Shown here: positions 22,151 through 33,700 of the stretch, in pieces
Numbering within the stretch: position 1 is the stretch's first letter
Layout: each line of letters opens with the position of its first letter
Assembly (NCBI RefSeq): GCF_037975245.1
Contig: NC_092575.1
Location: forward strand, 26,500,841 to 26,564,840
Direction of reading: 5' to 3'
From: Apostichopus japonicus
Lineage: Eukaryota > Echinodermata > Holothuroidea > Aspidochirotida > Stichopodidae
DNA length: 64,000 bases
Translations under genes and position numbers: made by a program
The notes under the pieces: generated by a model
Told to the model about the DNA's origin: nothing
The model's input: the letters and a program-made list of their open reading frames with translations, nothing else
The model's database searches: none

Positions 22151-22680
22151 AAGGTAGGTCAGAAAAAATGTTGCTCCATGCAGCAAACTGCATGGGGTCA
22201 ATGAACTGTTCTGTAATACTGAGAAGGCGATTCATTAGAAGTCTTACGAAACATTTCATGACATTACAGGTAAGTGAGACGGGCCGAAAATCATTAGGCT
22301 CAGTTGCATTCTTTTTCTTGGGGACGGGTGTTACTAATGACGTTTTCCACATCCGTGGAATTGAGCAGTTGTCTGAAGATCATTAAAAGAGTTTTGTGAA
22401 AATCCCGGCCAGTTCAGTTTTGCAGAGTTTAAGGATCTTATTGCATAAACCGTCAGGGCCTTGAGCTTTGTTGGTTTTCTATGATCCAAACACTACCCTA
22501 ACTTCATGTTCAGTAAAGCAGATCTCATTGTCGAACCCAGTTTCCATTAATTCACTAATTAACCCACTCATAACGACATTGTTCTCAGTTGTAAAGTTTT
22601 TTTCGAATCTACTATAAACTACCTTCAACTTTTCCACGAAAGTTTTGTCATGTCAGCATGTGTACGTGTATGTCGTCCTA

Positions 22681-24100
22681 CTTTGTCAACATAACATCTC
22701 AACAGCAGTATTAATGTCGACAGACCTGATACTGCAGATGTATAGCTTCCCTGTTGTGAGTACAGGGTTGTGATTGTTTTGGTGGCACTCAAAGGTCATG
22801 TAAGTTCAGCAAATGGCAAAATGTGAATTCTTTAAAGATATATATCAGAACAATAGTAACTTTGACAGAGTTTTTATTTGAACGGAGTAGTGTTCTTAGA
22901 ATCTCTAACAGTTTTGTTTTATGAAGGTAAATATCAGTGGAGGTCAACAGATGTTGAAACCTGGCAAATTTTGTAAACTTAAGAAGTGCAAAAGTGAACT
23001 TGTGACTTGTAGACACCTTTTGCAAATTTCTTTGTCATTTGATAACGTTAGATAACATTTCATACTTGGACTGATGTGTCAGTTTATAGATAAACCTGTT
23101 ACTTAAAGATGATGAGTAGTTATTCCCATTACGCTTGGCTACTTATTAAAGGTATATTCTGGTGGCTCAATTCTTGGAAATTGACTGCTTCCTTTGGCCA
23201 AACTACATCTTCATATCGTTTTTGTGGAAAAATATGAATTTGTTAAATTTGATCATAGTAACTTGTGAATGCAATTGAATCATTAACAGAATGTAGGTCA
23301 TCATGGTCATTGAGCTGAAAATGTTTTTGTTTTTTCTTCATAGTTTCTATATCATGTATGCATAGAAGTATAAAACAGTTAAGGAAAAGTTGAGAACTAA
23401 TGAACTATCTTTGCTTTTCAAAGAAATGTACACATTCACTTTATTTTATTGACAATACAGATACAAACTCAGTAATCATTGATTATTCCTATAGAGTTGT
23501 TATTACCTGTTAGTTGAGGGTGGTGGGAGGGGACTATACCAATGCCAATGTGTCTCTGGATATTGTGGAGGCAACAGATTCAGAATACATTACAACACAC
23601 CACTTAATACACATTTAAGTACAGAGATCTTACGATTCTCATGAAGGCCTTAATTATAGAATTTACTGTGGCAAAATATTTCGTTCATAACCCTTTTTAA
23701 GAAAAATCACAACCCTTGCATACGTATATACCTTTGGAAACAGAATGGTTTGTGGCATTCCTATAGACAGGCTGGCAAACACTAACTCCTAAACATGTTT
23801 CAAGTAACTCTTCGATTCATTTAGTACTGGTCCTTTTTACGTTACCTAGAGAAAGGCTGGATCTCGAGTGAGTTAACTTGGTTAACCTAAAGAGTATTAA
23901 AATGCTGTAGTGGCTAGTATTTTGGCCCGACTACTACTACTTTCTGGTTAAAAATCCAACAGGTACTAGAATCTGTGCAAAACTTCTGGTGGGCAGTGTT
24001 GTTGAGCATAATCTTGTGAGGGTTGTTATATTTGGTTCATGACTTAAGAAATGAAGTTTAGTCCTATGTCCAAATCCGAATTTCTAAAACTTCTGCTCAA
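22681..24100. other. Noncoding interval with one dispersed repeat
   Basis: No gene is seen. It holds copy 2 of the dispersed repeat (about 23905-24065, matching 12105-12290) and, near 22780-22815, another GGTCA-type word. Confidence 0.45.
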
Positions 24101-24191
24101 TTCAGCAGAAATCAGTAAGTCACTTTGACTTTACAACCATGCCGAAAATCTTCTCTATAAAATAGTTTCAATTCCTGCTACTCCTTGATCA

Positions 24192-24230
24192 TGCACTGAA
24201 GAAGAGATAGTTTTGCTCGAAAGCTCTGCA
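24192..24230 (+). ncRNA. Hammerhead-like ribozyme motif, second family
   Basis: TGCA (stem I), CTGAAGA (24196-24202), extra A, a short GAG...CTC stem II with loop, GAAA (24219-24222), GCTC, then TGCA. The putative stem III is the self-complementary AGCU. The sequence differs from the 10426 and 27911 copies yet keeps every pairing requirement. It is probably the terminal repeat of a Penelope-like element. Confidence 0.55.
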
Positions 24231-24436
24231 AAAAAACAAGCATTGGCTGTTTTACTTCCAATCATGGGCGTCAATCCAGGGGGGGGGGACGGGGGGACAC
24301 GTCCCCCCCCCACATTTCGATGGATGGGGAAAACAATATCAAATGTCCCCCCACACATTTGGAAAAAGAGTAGTGTCGTGGCTCTATTTGGTTACGGCTT
24401 ACACATCTTAGGATTCATATCCTCGAATATCACTCA

Positions 24437-24790
24437 ATGTTGCTGAATGGAGAATTCCACCCAGATCTCGTGAGTTGGTACCCTGAGCTCACCAATAATC
24501 TTAAGCTTAGTCTGCCTTTCTTTCGAGGCCAGTTCCATTCGTCGTCGGTGGAAGGGTATTGACAAATATTCAAGTCGATGAATCCAGCGGTACGGGCTAT
24601 GTTTGGTGAAGTCGAAGCTCTCTTGCGGTTGCTCCTCGTCTCCCCCGCCAGTTCGACGGAAGCCGAGAGATCTTTTAGTGCTCTGAGGCGTTTGAAGACA
24701 AGGCTACGGAGCACCATGACTCTACAGAGGCTGAACCATGTGATCGTGTTCCATATTCACCGCACAGGGACGTCGTTAGAGGGGGTGTGG
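24437..24790 (+). pseudogene. hAT transposase C-terminal (hATC dimerisation) remnant
   Basis: The frame reads LNGEFHPDLVSWYPELTNN, an in-frame TGA at 24560-24562, then MNPAVRAMFGEVEALLRLLL, VSPASSTEAERSFSALRRLK and RLRSTMTLQRLNHVIV. The motif Ser-x-Glu-x-Glu-Arg-x-Phe-Ser-x-Leu is diagnostic of the hATC domain. The N-terminal and catalytic parts are missing, so the copy cannot make transposase. Confidence 0.88.
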
Positions 24791-25083
24791 GGGTGTCTCA
24801 TCCCCAAACTTGGTAAAACTGACGCTATAGAAAATTTGAGTGCGGCAGTCGGAATTTCCGACTGTCGCACTCTAGTTTATCTAGGCCTATTCATTTATCC
24901 CTGTGATTGTGCATGACCTAAAAAAAAAATTAAAATTTTGGTCAAAATTGACCTTTAACCTGTCATATTTACCACGTTTTCCTTGCCACTTTGGGAAATT
25001 GTATCCGGCGATTCTTATACTCCACCGTACAAAACTTCGTATGATTTTGAATACTACAAAAAAATACCTAATAGAACTACCGT

Positions 25084-25680
25084 CATAGGCGTAGGAGCCC
25101 AATTTGATTTGTGTGTGTGGGGGGGGGGGGGTTGTAACGACTTGCCCGAAAAATATAACCAAAATTTTTCGCGCGCTACGCGCGCATTTCACATGATAAT
25201 GTGCATATCATACATGCATGCATCGATTTTTACATCGCATGCGAATAGCATACAATCATTTTCCGTCTTGTTACCCCTCCGTATTGGTGAGAATTGTTGG
25301 GTAATAATAATATCAATTTATTCACTGAATTTATTCACTGAAAAACACATTGCAAATTATCTTTCTTTCAGTAGGTGCCCAAAAGCTATCAGCATATTGC
25401 CCGAATTTAACAAAAATATTTGGTTGGGGTGGGGGGGGGAGGGCAATAAGTTTGTGAAATAAGTGCCGGTGGGTACAAATGTATCGCAACAAGTTCGTAA
25501 CAGAAGTGCAGTCGCGAAAGATTGGGTTTTCTGACTGACACTGACCGTATCGTTGACGAGTAGCGCGAGGGTGGGGGTACAAAGCAGCAGTCGGAATTTT
25601 CTGGCTGCAAAACCGATTTTTCAGCCACTACACCCCCCCCCCCCCCTTCCAATCATCAGGCCTTAGCTACGTCCCTGGGT
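25084..25680. mobile_element. G-rich hAT-like element fragment
   Basis: The left end CATAGGCGTAGGAGCC matches the MITE at 49371-49898, and the following TTGTAACGACTTGCCCGAAA and TCGCGCGCTACGCGCG are shared with it. The right boundary, near TAGCTACGTCCCTG, has no matching target duplication, so the right end is uncertain or chimeric. Confidence 0.5.
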
Positions 25681-26201
25681 ACATGGTGGTTACATAGTAC
25701 GCTCCGACCAGAATTCACCCGACAACCAGATGCAGATCCACCTAGCAACCGAGGTAACTTGCTTGAGGACTCCAACGAACAACTACTGATTTATTTTCAT
25801 GCCTTCATCACTTTAGCCACCACTCACATGGGACCTTTTCTAAGTCTGACGATACATGCGCATGTGTGAGGTCCTGAAAACATAATAAAAGTGGTTTGTT
25901 TTGCTATCCTTGTTTTTAAAGTTTCATATAAATGTATTCTCGTAGACCTAGCAACCTGGTTTAACATGCTGGCGTTTGACGACTGTTGGCCAAATTTGCG
26001 CTAAGCTCGCTATACGAACTCGGATCTGGGCTGTGCCTTATTAGTTAGTTATTTAAATTATTAATAATGGCGTATGAGGAAATGCACCATTTTGTGGTAT
26101 GACTCCCAAGACGGAAAGTCGAGAAACTCACATGCAGTCGGGGCGGATAGCTTCCTTCGCCTATATGTCCACGGAAATTTTGGGACATCGTTCCTATAGA
26201 C

Positions 26202-26518
26202 CAGAGGTGGGCAATCTGCGGGCCACATGCGGCCCGCCAGTGATTTTTTTTGCGGCCCGTGAGATGTCTCAAGAAATAGAAAAAAATCAATCTATTTTGC
26301 ATCATCACCAAAAACGAGCTAGCTGCTTAGAATTTATCTGCACTAATGATGCTGTCAGGTTGGTCTATTATCACCATTAATTATCAACTGGACTGTATTG
26401 ACATTATGGTTTTGTGAATACAGATTACAGAAAACAGCAGGTCGTTGGTTAGGTGCGGCCCTGTCAATCTTTCACTCCTAAAAGCTGGCCCATCCATTCA
26501 AAAGGTTGCCCACCCCTG
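26202..26518. mobile_element. hAT-type MITE nested in the 3-kb hAT relic
   Basis: Ends CAGAGGTGGGCAA and TTGCCCACCCCTG are inverted repeats (12 of 13). Flanks CTATAGAC and CAATAGGC match at 6 of 8, consistent with an old 8-bp duplication. The interior includes GCGGGCCACATGCGGCCCG. Confidence 0.75.
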
Positions 26519-27283
26519 CAATAGGCCTTTATCTGAGGCCCTGGGGTCAGTGACGTCGTGCCCATTGGGGCCCGGGGGGCACAGGCCCCCCAAATTTTTT
26601 TGGCAAAGGTGTCATAAAATTTTGTCATAATTTAAAAAAAAAGTGTTTTCGAAATCGAAAAGTAGACTAAATATGCAATTGCTCTTTGATGGTCGTTGCG
26701 GATTTTCCACACACCTCAAAGACGACATATCGGGGTTAGTAATACCATTACCTTTGAATATGTTTGTCCTAAGCTCGCGTTTGATACAGTCTCAATTAAC
26801 CTGGAAAATAATCACTTCGTTATCGCGCGTTTTACCTTAGGTTTCGCTACTTTCGCTTTTTCTGCCCATGTTTTCAAACGGCATAGCTTTTTCTTCACCC
26901 AGTCACCACTTCTCACGGGCATGGGCGGCGATCATGGATCAGCCAACACAAAAATGTTTTGATTTCTTAAATTTTGGGCGCTTCTGGGAGACGAGGAATT
27001 GGTTAACTGAGGAATAGATGGCGATCACTTCCTTCGAGAATATTTCCCAAAATAAAACTTGCCGGAAATTTTTATCAATTTTAGGGCTGTTGCTTACTGC
27101 CATAATGCACGGGAAGTGCCGTTTCCTGCAATCTGAGGGGGTTGCCAGAAGAAAAATTTTCGTGTACGCTGCGCGCCAACCGATGGTGGCGCTCCGCTTA
27201 GATAGTACTTACGGCCGGAATACTCGAATCGATCACGTCCCCCCCCCCCCACGTTTCAAATCGGATTGACGCCCCTGCTTCCA

Positions 27284-27287
<4 letters not shown>

Positions 27288-27315
<28 letters not shown>

Positions 27316-27358
27316 TTCTCTAAATGCAGCATAGTTGTTTAACAGTTATTCCGTTATT

Positions 27359-27440
<82 letters not shown>
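27288..27440. repeat. TA microsatellites
   Basis: Two TA runs (27288-27315 and 27361-27440) separated by 45 bp. The second abuts the truncated 5' end of a Penelope-like open frame. Confidence 0.95.
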
Positions 27441-27442
<2 letters not shown>

Positions 27443-27815
27443 TTCCCAGTTTCCGAACATTTCAATCTTCATAGTCATTCTCTAAAAAACCTAAGACGTA
27501 TTTTAGTTGCCTCGAACTTCAAATCAACTACTGAACGTAAAGAAATCGATTGGATCTTTCGTATTAAGTCTCACATCACCGGCCTCAACAAAGACTTGGG
27601 ACCCCTTAACAACTATCAGTTCTACAAGCATATGTAGTCCGTTCTTTGCTCCTTAACCCGCTTCCTGTATAGTCATGGTTTATTTGGTTTTAATTCCATC
27701 ATTGCAACTTACACTTATCTAGCGTCATACTTTCATTGTGTCACATTTTGTACTTCTCATTCGACTGCCAAGTATTGCTGACGAAGGTCCCAGGGGGACC
27801 GAAAATTCCAATATA
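27441..27815 (+). mobile_element. Penelope-like element 3' fragment (second family)
   Basis: The frame from 27441 to the TAG at 27635-27637 encodes PVSEHFNLHSHSLKNLRRIL, EIDWIFRIKSHITGLNKDLG and NNYQFYKH, the typical C-terminus of a Penelope GIY-YIG endonuclease. It is followed by a 3' region and a hammerhead-like motif. It is 5'-truncated at the TA microsatellite. Confidence 0.75.
27773..27813 (+). ncRNA. Hammerhead-like ribozyme motif, third family
   Basis: TATTG (stem I), CTGACGA (27778-27784), extra A, stem II GGTCCC/GGGACC, GAAA (27801-27804), ATTC with predicted cleavage after C27808, then CAATA pairing with TATTG. Stem III would be the self-complementary AAUU. Every paired segment differs from the 10426 copy but stays complementary. 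Confidence 0.6.
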
Positions 27816-27910
27816 TTTTCTAAAACTTACTCCTTATTTGTCAATTATGAGTCATATCTTATTTCTCTGGTTTTCCCTAATATTATTTTCTTTTGTGTAA
27901 AAGTAAGTTG

Positions 27911-27949
27911 GCCTGACGTTTCGATCCTAGCAGGATCTTCTTCAGAGGC
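27911..27949 (-). ncRNA. Hammerhead-like ribozyme motif of Penelope copy 2
   Basis: On the minus strand: GCCT, CTGAAGA, extra A, GATCC-TGCTA-GGATC, GAAA, CGTC, AGGC, identical in layout to 10426-10464. The stem III ACGU palindrome is intact. Confidence 0.6.
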
Positions 27950-28257
27950 TAAATGACAAGTTACAGTAACAGAGGGGACAAAAACACGCACAGAATACAG
28001 ACAGGTTAAAGAGCACGGTGAACACAATGAGATGGATGAAAGGGGATTATAAGTAGAAAGCAACAGGAGAAGAGGAGAGGAAGGAGATAAACTGTGGAGG
28101 GACAAAGAGAGGATTAAAGGCACAGGGTAAGGAATAAACTGGAGAGGGACAAAGACAGAAAGGTGTGAAGAAAAATGGAGGGGAAGAGAGCTGTGAGAGG
28201 AAGAGTGAAAGGGGGGGGGAGGGAGAAAGGGGAGAAGGAGTAGGGAACAGAGGAAAG

Positions 28258-28788
28258 TTAGTCATGTCCTTCCTGAATGTTCAGCCCATGAGGTTGAATG
28301 GTACGAAGGCGTTGCATCCAGAGCCTCTCTCTGCTGATACGTACTAGGTCAGGACGGCTACCTAAGGATTCAATCCCCTGTAGGGACATGTCGTTAATGG
28401 TATGGTTGGGAAGGTTAAAATGTTCTCCAACTGGGGTCTCAGTCTTCATGGTGTTGACTGTGGATCTGTGACCATAGAATCGCTTCTTGAGGGTGGTTTT
28501 GGTTTCGCCAACATACTGGATGCCGCAAACTCTACAAGAGATCAGATAGATGACATTGGTGGTAGTGCAAGTGATGTGACCCTTAGTCTTGTGTGTGAGT
28601 TGCATGCTGTGGCTGGTGATGGAATTGGATTCAACAATGTGGTGGCTGCAGACGATGCATCTCGAAGTACGATCACATTTGAAGGTACCATGCTGAATGG
28701 GTGTGGGGTTAGAAGTTAGAGGTGGAACAGCAGCACGAACAAGAAGGTCTCGCAGGTTGCGTGGTCGTCTGTAGGCGATGATGGGTTT
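28258..28788 (-). pseudogene. Penelope-like GIY-YIG endonuclease and Cys linker (truncated ORF)
   Basis: The frame is open from about 28788 to the stop at 28258, beyond the first Met at 28605. It encodes PIIAYRRPRNLRDLLVRA, the paired-Cys segment GTFKCDRTSRCIVCSHH, then VIYLISCRVCGIQYVGET (GIY-YIG core), LKKRFYGHRS, PVGEHFNLPNH and RERLWMQRLRT. Penelope-like elements use this single-strand nuclease with a reverse transcriptase to retrotranspose. The upstream part is absent, so this is a dead 3' fragment. Confidence 0.85.
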
Positions 28789-29031
28789 TTTTTTATCATT
28801 TACTCATCCCGCTGCTTTCACCATGTCTCACCATTTTCTTTTGTTTCAGAAGCTCAGAAAATTGATGCAGAAATCCCAGCGCTATTCTTTCCATCTTTCC
28901 AACTACAGGTTCTACTCTCTCTCTCTCGCATTATTCCCTCAGGTCTACAGGTTACACACCAACCAGCACTAGGGACACTCCCTCCAGGACTCCAGAGAGA
29001 GTGGAACCGAGTCTTACACAGCACCTCCATC

Positions 29032-29085
29032 CGTCTATTACACAGGCTCTCTAGTGGATAAGCAGTTTGCTAACAGTTTTATTTC
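29032..29085 (+). mobile_element. Penelope terminal fragment
   Basis: TCTATTACACAGGCTCTCTA through TGCTAACAGTTT matches the ends of the elements at 10305 (inverted) and 31552. It is oriented opposite to copy 2 next to it. Confidence 0.7.
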
Positions 29086-31185
29086 ATTTTATTATTTTCT
29101 TTTGGAGTAAACGTGATTTTCGTTATATTATATAGATATATATAGATGTATATTTATATTACCGAAACTCCCGCTCCCACCAACCCTCATTCTGCGTCGC
29201 GCCACACACCCCTTGCAACCCTATGGCATTTGTCAGCAAATAAATAATTGCGATAAAGATAACTTTGGGCACATAATTTACTACAACCTATTATATAGCA
29301 CAAATTTTCCCTCTTGTTAATAACATTTCTTCACAACATCATTGGGAGTGAGACGAGCCCCTCCCCCTCCCCACCCTCTTAAAGCATTACAGGCTTGTTA
29401 CCCAAAGCGGCTGGAGCTTCTAGTCTAGCGTAAAGACAATGAGAACAGAAATTCTGAAGCAATACTAAAACCATGAGAAAATGGTATATTTATTGAAATC
29501 AAGACTTGTTAAAACAGTGTATTTTGCATTTGTCTATAGTACAAATGGTATTTAATCCTACTTGGTTACTCTGTGTTTCACATCAAGGTAACAGCAGTAT
29601 CTCCTGGTAGATGTATCATAATATACTAAAACAATGTATTAACATTGAAACACGACGGTATTACATTAGGACATTGTCCCAACTGGCTGCTTTGTGGTTC
29701 ATACGGTAGAAGTTTCCGATGTATTATTATATTATTATGATATGATTTTGCGCTTTTTTATTGTGTGTTATCCTAACAGTTTCCTTTAATATCTTGTTAA
29801 GCAGTTGATCGTCGTATGATATGTGTCGCCCTCTAATTCTATAGGCTACATGTCACTGTTTTCAGCCACATATGCTTTCCACGTGGAAAGTGACGTAACT
29901 TCACGTAAGTATTACGGGTCACGTGACGTCTGCTCATCCGCTCAGCTGGATCAGATCTCGAGACTTGTGAATCAGTATTCTGAATCGTTCGGCTCGGTAG
30001 TAGCCCAGGCTCCGATTATTGTAGTCGTATTTGTATCTGTTTTGTATTCGTCTTTTATACACTTTTCCACGTACCGTTATAGACTCTATTTCGGTATTGA
30101 GACCTCGTTTATGACCATTTTCGTCGAAGTACATGTTTTTGCTATTCATTATTGAAGGCTGTTTGCCGATGTTTTGTCTGTACCGTATTGAAGTAATAGA
30201 TGACGATATCTATTCAGCGCTCGTTCTTTACTCGTTATCAGTGTGTTATATTCTTTGCATGTATAATAGGCTCGTCGTTAGTAACACAATCATCCAAGCC
30301 GCATTTGTTTCCATACCACCACCAGTCATCAGTAGGGAATATTTTGGGCGCCCACAAAAACTTTGATTGACAGATAGCTTTACAATATACCTAGCTCTTT
30401 AGATACGCGACAATAGACTTGAATTAACTTTAGTCACAATTTGTTTTTTGAAGTCGTGAACTTATATCAATGGGTCAATGGTTGAAATTACGTGTATGCT
30501 AAAAAATAGTCTTGTCGTACAGGATCGATGTTGGCTGGTGAATCACTGTAAAACTTAGTATAGGATATACACGTGTCTAGCAAATGCGTCACAAATACTT
30601 CATTACTTGAGGTAGCATAACATTGTTCATGTAAACCATGTAACTATATTGAAACTCGGACTCAAAAAAAGTAACATTAATGTGTTGAATGATGTATGAT
30701 TGTCCATAACTAATTAAAGCAGACTCGAGGGAAGAATCCGAAGCGAAAGTCACTGATTTTTTTCGTTACATTTTACTCTGCATAAAAAAAAAATTCAGGA
30801 ATTAAAACCCATTCCATAGAAATTCCTTCACCATTATCTAAGTTTGCTGAACTGCACTGAAACCCACTGTATACTTCAATTTAATTTGTTCTCACCCCAC
30901 CACCTCAGACATTTTAATGATGGGGAGGGGCACGTAAGAATGAGCGCAATTTTGGTAAAGGGCGGGGGAGGGGGGATAGAGTATAGGTTGCTAATGAAAC
31001 CTGGAGCAGTCAGGCCCCTGCGGCGTGAGCCTGGAAAACGGAACACTCCCGGCGTGGGCTTCAGAGACCCCGCCTAAGGTCCCTCCCTGCATGACAAGGG
31101 CCCCGGGTAATTGGAAACCTGCGGTTTTCTAACTTTCGCGAAAACATATAACTATCAGCAAAACAAAAAATATGTACGAAAAATT
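29086..31185. other. Unassigned interval; possible promoter-like motif block at 29878-29930
   Basis: No supported exon. The block 29878-29930 contains TTCCACGTGGAA, GTGACGTAAC and GTCACGTGACGTC, that is, two CACGTG palindromes and two TGACGT half sites within about 50 bp, followed by CpG-containing sequence and a 110-codon open frame without recognisable homology. G-rich sequence near 30955-31100 looks like a transposon end. Confidence 0.35.
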
Positions 31186-31552
31186 AAAGGAACGGGGTTT
31201 TCTTTCTTCTCTCCACACCTTTCTGTCTTTGTCCTTCTCCAGTTCATTCCCCACCCCGTTCCTTTAATTCTCCCTTTGTCCCTCCACTGTTTATCTCCTA
31301 CCTCTCCTCTTCCCCTGTTGCTTTCTTCTCTCCATCCCTTGTCTACTAATCCCCTTACATGTATCTCATTGTGTTCACCGTGCTCATTAATCTGTCTGTA
31401 TTCTGTGCGTGTGTTTGTCCCTTCTGTTACTGATACTTGTCATTTAGCGTCTGAAGAAGATCCTGCTAGGATCGAAACGTCAGGCCAACTTATAACTTTT
31501 ACACATTCTATTACACAGGCTCTCTAGTGGATAAGCAGTTTGCTAACAGTTT
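31186..31552 (+). mobile_element. Penelope-like element 3' region (copy 3)
   Basis: Pyrimidine-rich 3' region (complement of that in copies 1 and 2), then the hammerhead-like segment and the end GTGGATAAGCAGTTTGCTAA. No coding part remains. Confidence 0.8.
31447..31485 (+). ncRNA. Hammerhead-like ribozyme motif of Penelope copy 3
   Basis: CTGAAGA (31451-31457), stem II and GAAACGTC are intact, but the 5' side of stem I is GCGT instead of GCCT, which weakens pairing with AGGC. Confidence 0.55.
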
Positions 31553-32985
31553 AAAAAAATATATTATTTAGAAGAACAATATTGAGGAGAACTATTAATA
31601 TAAAAAATACTTACAATAATCTACGTCACCTCGTGAAACTTACATACTTCCTACATGCCCTTTGCCGGATATGACTGGCTGAAGTAAAGAGAACTTCAGG
31701 GAATCAGGAGTGATGTCTGAGAGGGCATTGTTGGGATTGTTTTGACCTTGGTTGGTGTCAGCCATTATCAAATACAAAATTTCCGAAGGTCTTATTCAGA
31801 TTGTCTGTACCGCAAGAAGTTTCAACATCACGGGAATTTCCCTCCTATACGTGAGATAGTATTGTGATTAAACCATTCGGTTATTGCGCCAAAAATATAA
31901 CACGCGATCAGCCTTCTTACGTCAATGGCACAAACTGGTTCAGGAACGCTAGACTACAGATGTACGAGTTATTGTGTTAAAATATCAATAATGAAAATGA
32001 CACGAAAACCACAAGAATGTGAGTTAATTAACTGTATGAAGAATATGTATAACATATACCGAAGGTATAAGAGTTGTGTCCTATCACAAATGACATGGCA
32101 ATGTGGGAGGTGGGGTGGGGCTGAGTGGGAGGGGGTGAGGCCATCACCACCCTCTCATTGTGGCAACTGATAAAAACAATTCACCGACAGGTGTTCTCAT
32201 ACGGCAATGTCGTGTGCGTTTCACAAACAGCGTGTATACAGACTAAAACAGGAGTTGTGTCAGAGAGCGCGATATAATAATTGAGCAAAGGAATTGGATC
32301 TTTCACAGCAGGTAATATTTTAGTGATACGAAAACTGTGAATTGGTATCTTCCATTCTAATTTGACTAAAGTTACTCACAAAAAAATGCATATTTTTGGA
32401 GAAATTTTCAGGTGACAAAAGCCTCGCTAAATGCCACCATTTAGGCCTTTCCAGGATTGGGAAAAATTTCAAAAGGGGAGGGGGCACCCCCACCCCTTAT
32501 ACCCCTCCCCCAGGACGGCGATCACTCAATCTTGTAAGCCACCCCAAAAAATGGGCTCAGCCCCCCTTAGCCTCCCCAACTAAAAATTCCTGGCGCCGCC
32601 ACTGACTACATGTATCAGCATTCCACAATGTCATATAATATTATCGCTGCCTTGTATGTCTGGGATCGTTGAAGGTGACACCCATGTAGGATGATATTAG
32701 CCCCCCCCCCCACCCCTCCCCTGCAGATAAAAGAAAGAAGAAATTTCAAAGGTCTTTTCTATAGACAATCAAGTGGGATTACAATTAGGTCTAAAGTGTT
32801 CAAAGTATCTCTTTCGAGATCCGGCTTTAGGAATCACAAATGATTTCGAGTTGGTTAGAATCATGTTTAATCTCTAGAGTAAGGCAAATATGTCACCAAA
32901 ACATTACTTGTTCGATGCAGGTGACAAACGCCTACAGTGGAAATACGACCTTCCTTACCGCTTTCGAACCTCTAGAAATACAATC
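31553..32985. other. Noncoding interval with an hAT-like fragment
   Basis: About 32400-32604 is a G/C-rich transposon fragment whose right end GGCGCCGCCACTG resembles an inverted hAT end (CAGTGGCGGCGCC); no left end was found. Otherwise nothing is recognised. Confidence 0.45.
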
Positions 32986-33057
32986 AGCGTCCATAGCCTA
33001 GTGGTAAGGGTGTCCGCATAAATTGGGAGGCCCGGGTTCGAATCCCGGTGGGGGCTG
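32986..33057 (+). tRNA. tRNA-like sequence or tRNA-derived SINE head
   Basis: An A box (TAGCCTAGTGGTAAGGG) and a B box (GGTTCGAATCC) are correctly spaced. The T arm CCGGG-TTCGAAT-CCCGG is perfect and the acceptor pairs at 6 of 7. The anticodon stem does not pair well and the variable loop is too short, so this is a degenerate tRNA or a SINE promoter rather than a working tRNA. Confidence 0.5.
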
Positions 33058-33700
33058 GAAGTCTTTCCACTGTTCTGGATTTCCCAACTCGCTACAATTT
33101 CCATTATATAACCGGTCGTGAAGTGGAATTTTCTGTTGTGTTATTCTTTATTTATTTTTTATATATCTGTCATACCACTTGCTACACATTCATTTCTTAT
33201 TGTTACGTTGGAATGCGAGAGGTCTCGATAACTAATTTTCACGAGACACAAGCCTGGGGTCGTTTCCGTAAGGAACACAGACAAGTTGACGAGTCTAGAG
33301 ATTTTAAATGAGAACGTAAATTATATTGAACAATGGAGTCTGAACCAACAACAACAAGTGGTAATTACAAATGTACAGAAAATTACTCACAAACTTAACA
33401 AGATAGGATACGCTTTAAAACACGCTGGTCTCTTCCAACGGCGATATCCCTCAGCGGCCACGACCTTGATGACGACGATTCTCGGTCCGTTGTACCGCGA
33501 AATTCACTGGTCCTCGACGAAGTTTCTCGCGATCCCAGAAACAGCAGTCACCTTCTTTCCGGCGATGCTCCAATATAGAAGACGGACTTCCAGCCACAAT
33601 AGAGTGAAGCACAAGTCGAACTTCTCGCCGACTAAATATTACCAGAGTCAGTCCAAAATCAGCTTTATAGCCACCAACTCCTGGCGTAACAAACTTCCTC

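Larger units (their letters stand above)
20669..22680 (-). mobile_element. LINE-type retrotransposon relic (reverse transcriptase)
   Basis: Read on the minus strand: QGPDGLCNKILKLCKTELAG, then VTPVPKKKNATEPNDFRPVS and FIDPMQFA (near 22190), motifs of non-LTR reverse transcriptase, then VDKTIMTLFYKSHIQSVLMY and RRVIGAQLSLL (21267-21617), the C-terminal thumb region. The 3' tail near 20670-20700 reads CAATAAATTCAATTTCAATT, a short simple repeat typical of LINE tails. The frame is broken in several places. The tail is interrupted by an hAT MITE, and the middle is replaced by a degenerate tandem array. CR1/L2-like affinity is a guess. Confidence 0.85.
24263..27277 (+). mobile_element. 3.0-kb hAT transposon relic with 8-bp target duplication
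   Basis: Terminal inverted repeats CATGGGCGTCAATCC and GGATTGACGCCCCTG are flanked by CTTCCAAT on both sides (24255-24262 and 27278-27285). Near the left end it carries the C-terminal dimerisation region of an hAT transposase. Other elements have inserted in it: a G-rich hAT-like fragment from 25084 and a MITE at 26202-26518. Confidence 0.88.
27893..28790 (-). mobile_element. Penelope-like retroelement, 5'-truncated (copy 2)
   Basis: Minus-strand order: reverse-transcriptase/endonuclease linker, GIY-YIG endonuclease, stop near 28258, purine/pyrimidine-biased 3' region, terminal segment with a hammerhead-like motif. Closely similar to the copies at 10305-11175 and 31186-31552. The reverse transcriptase itself is missing. 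Confidence 0.88.

Noticed and set aside
29823-30155. 110-codon frame with hydrophobic stretches
   Set aside because: No recognisable family, no splice context, and an antisense frame of similar quality overlaps it.
32986-33057. A functional tRNA gene
   Set aside because: The anticodon stem pairs poorly and the variable loop is too short; kept only as a tRNA-like or SINE sequence.
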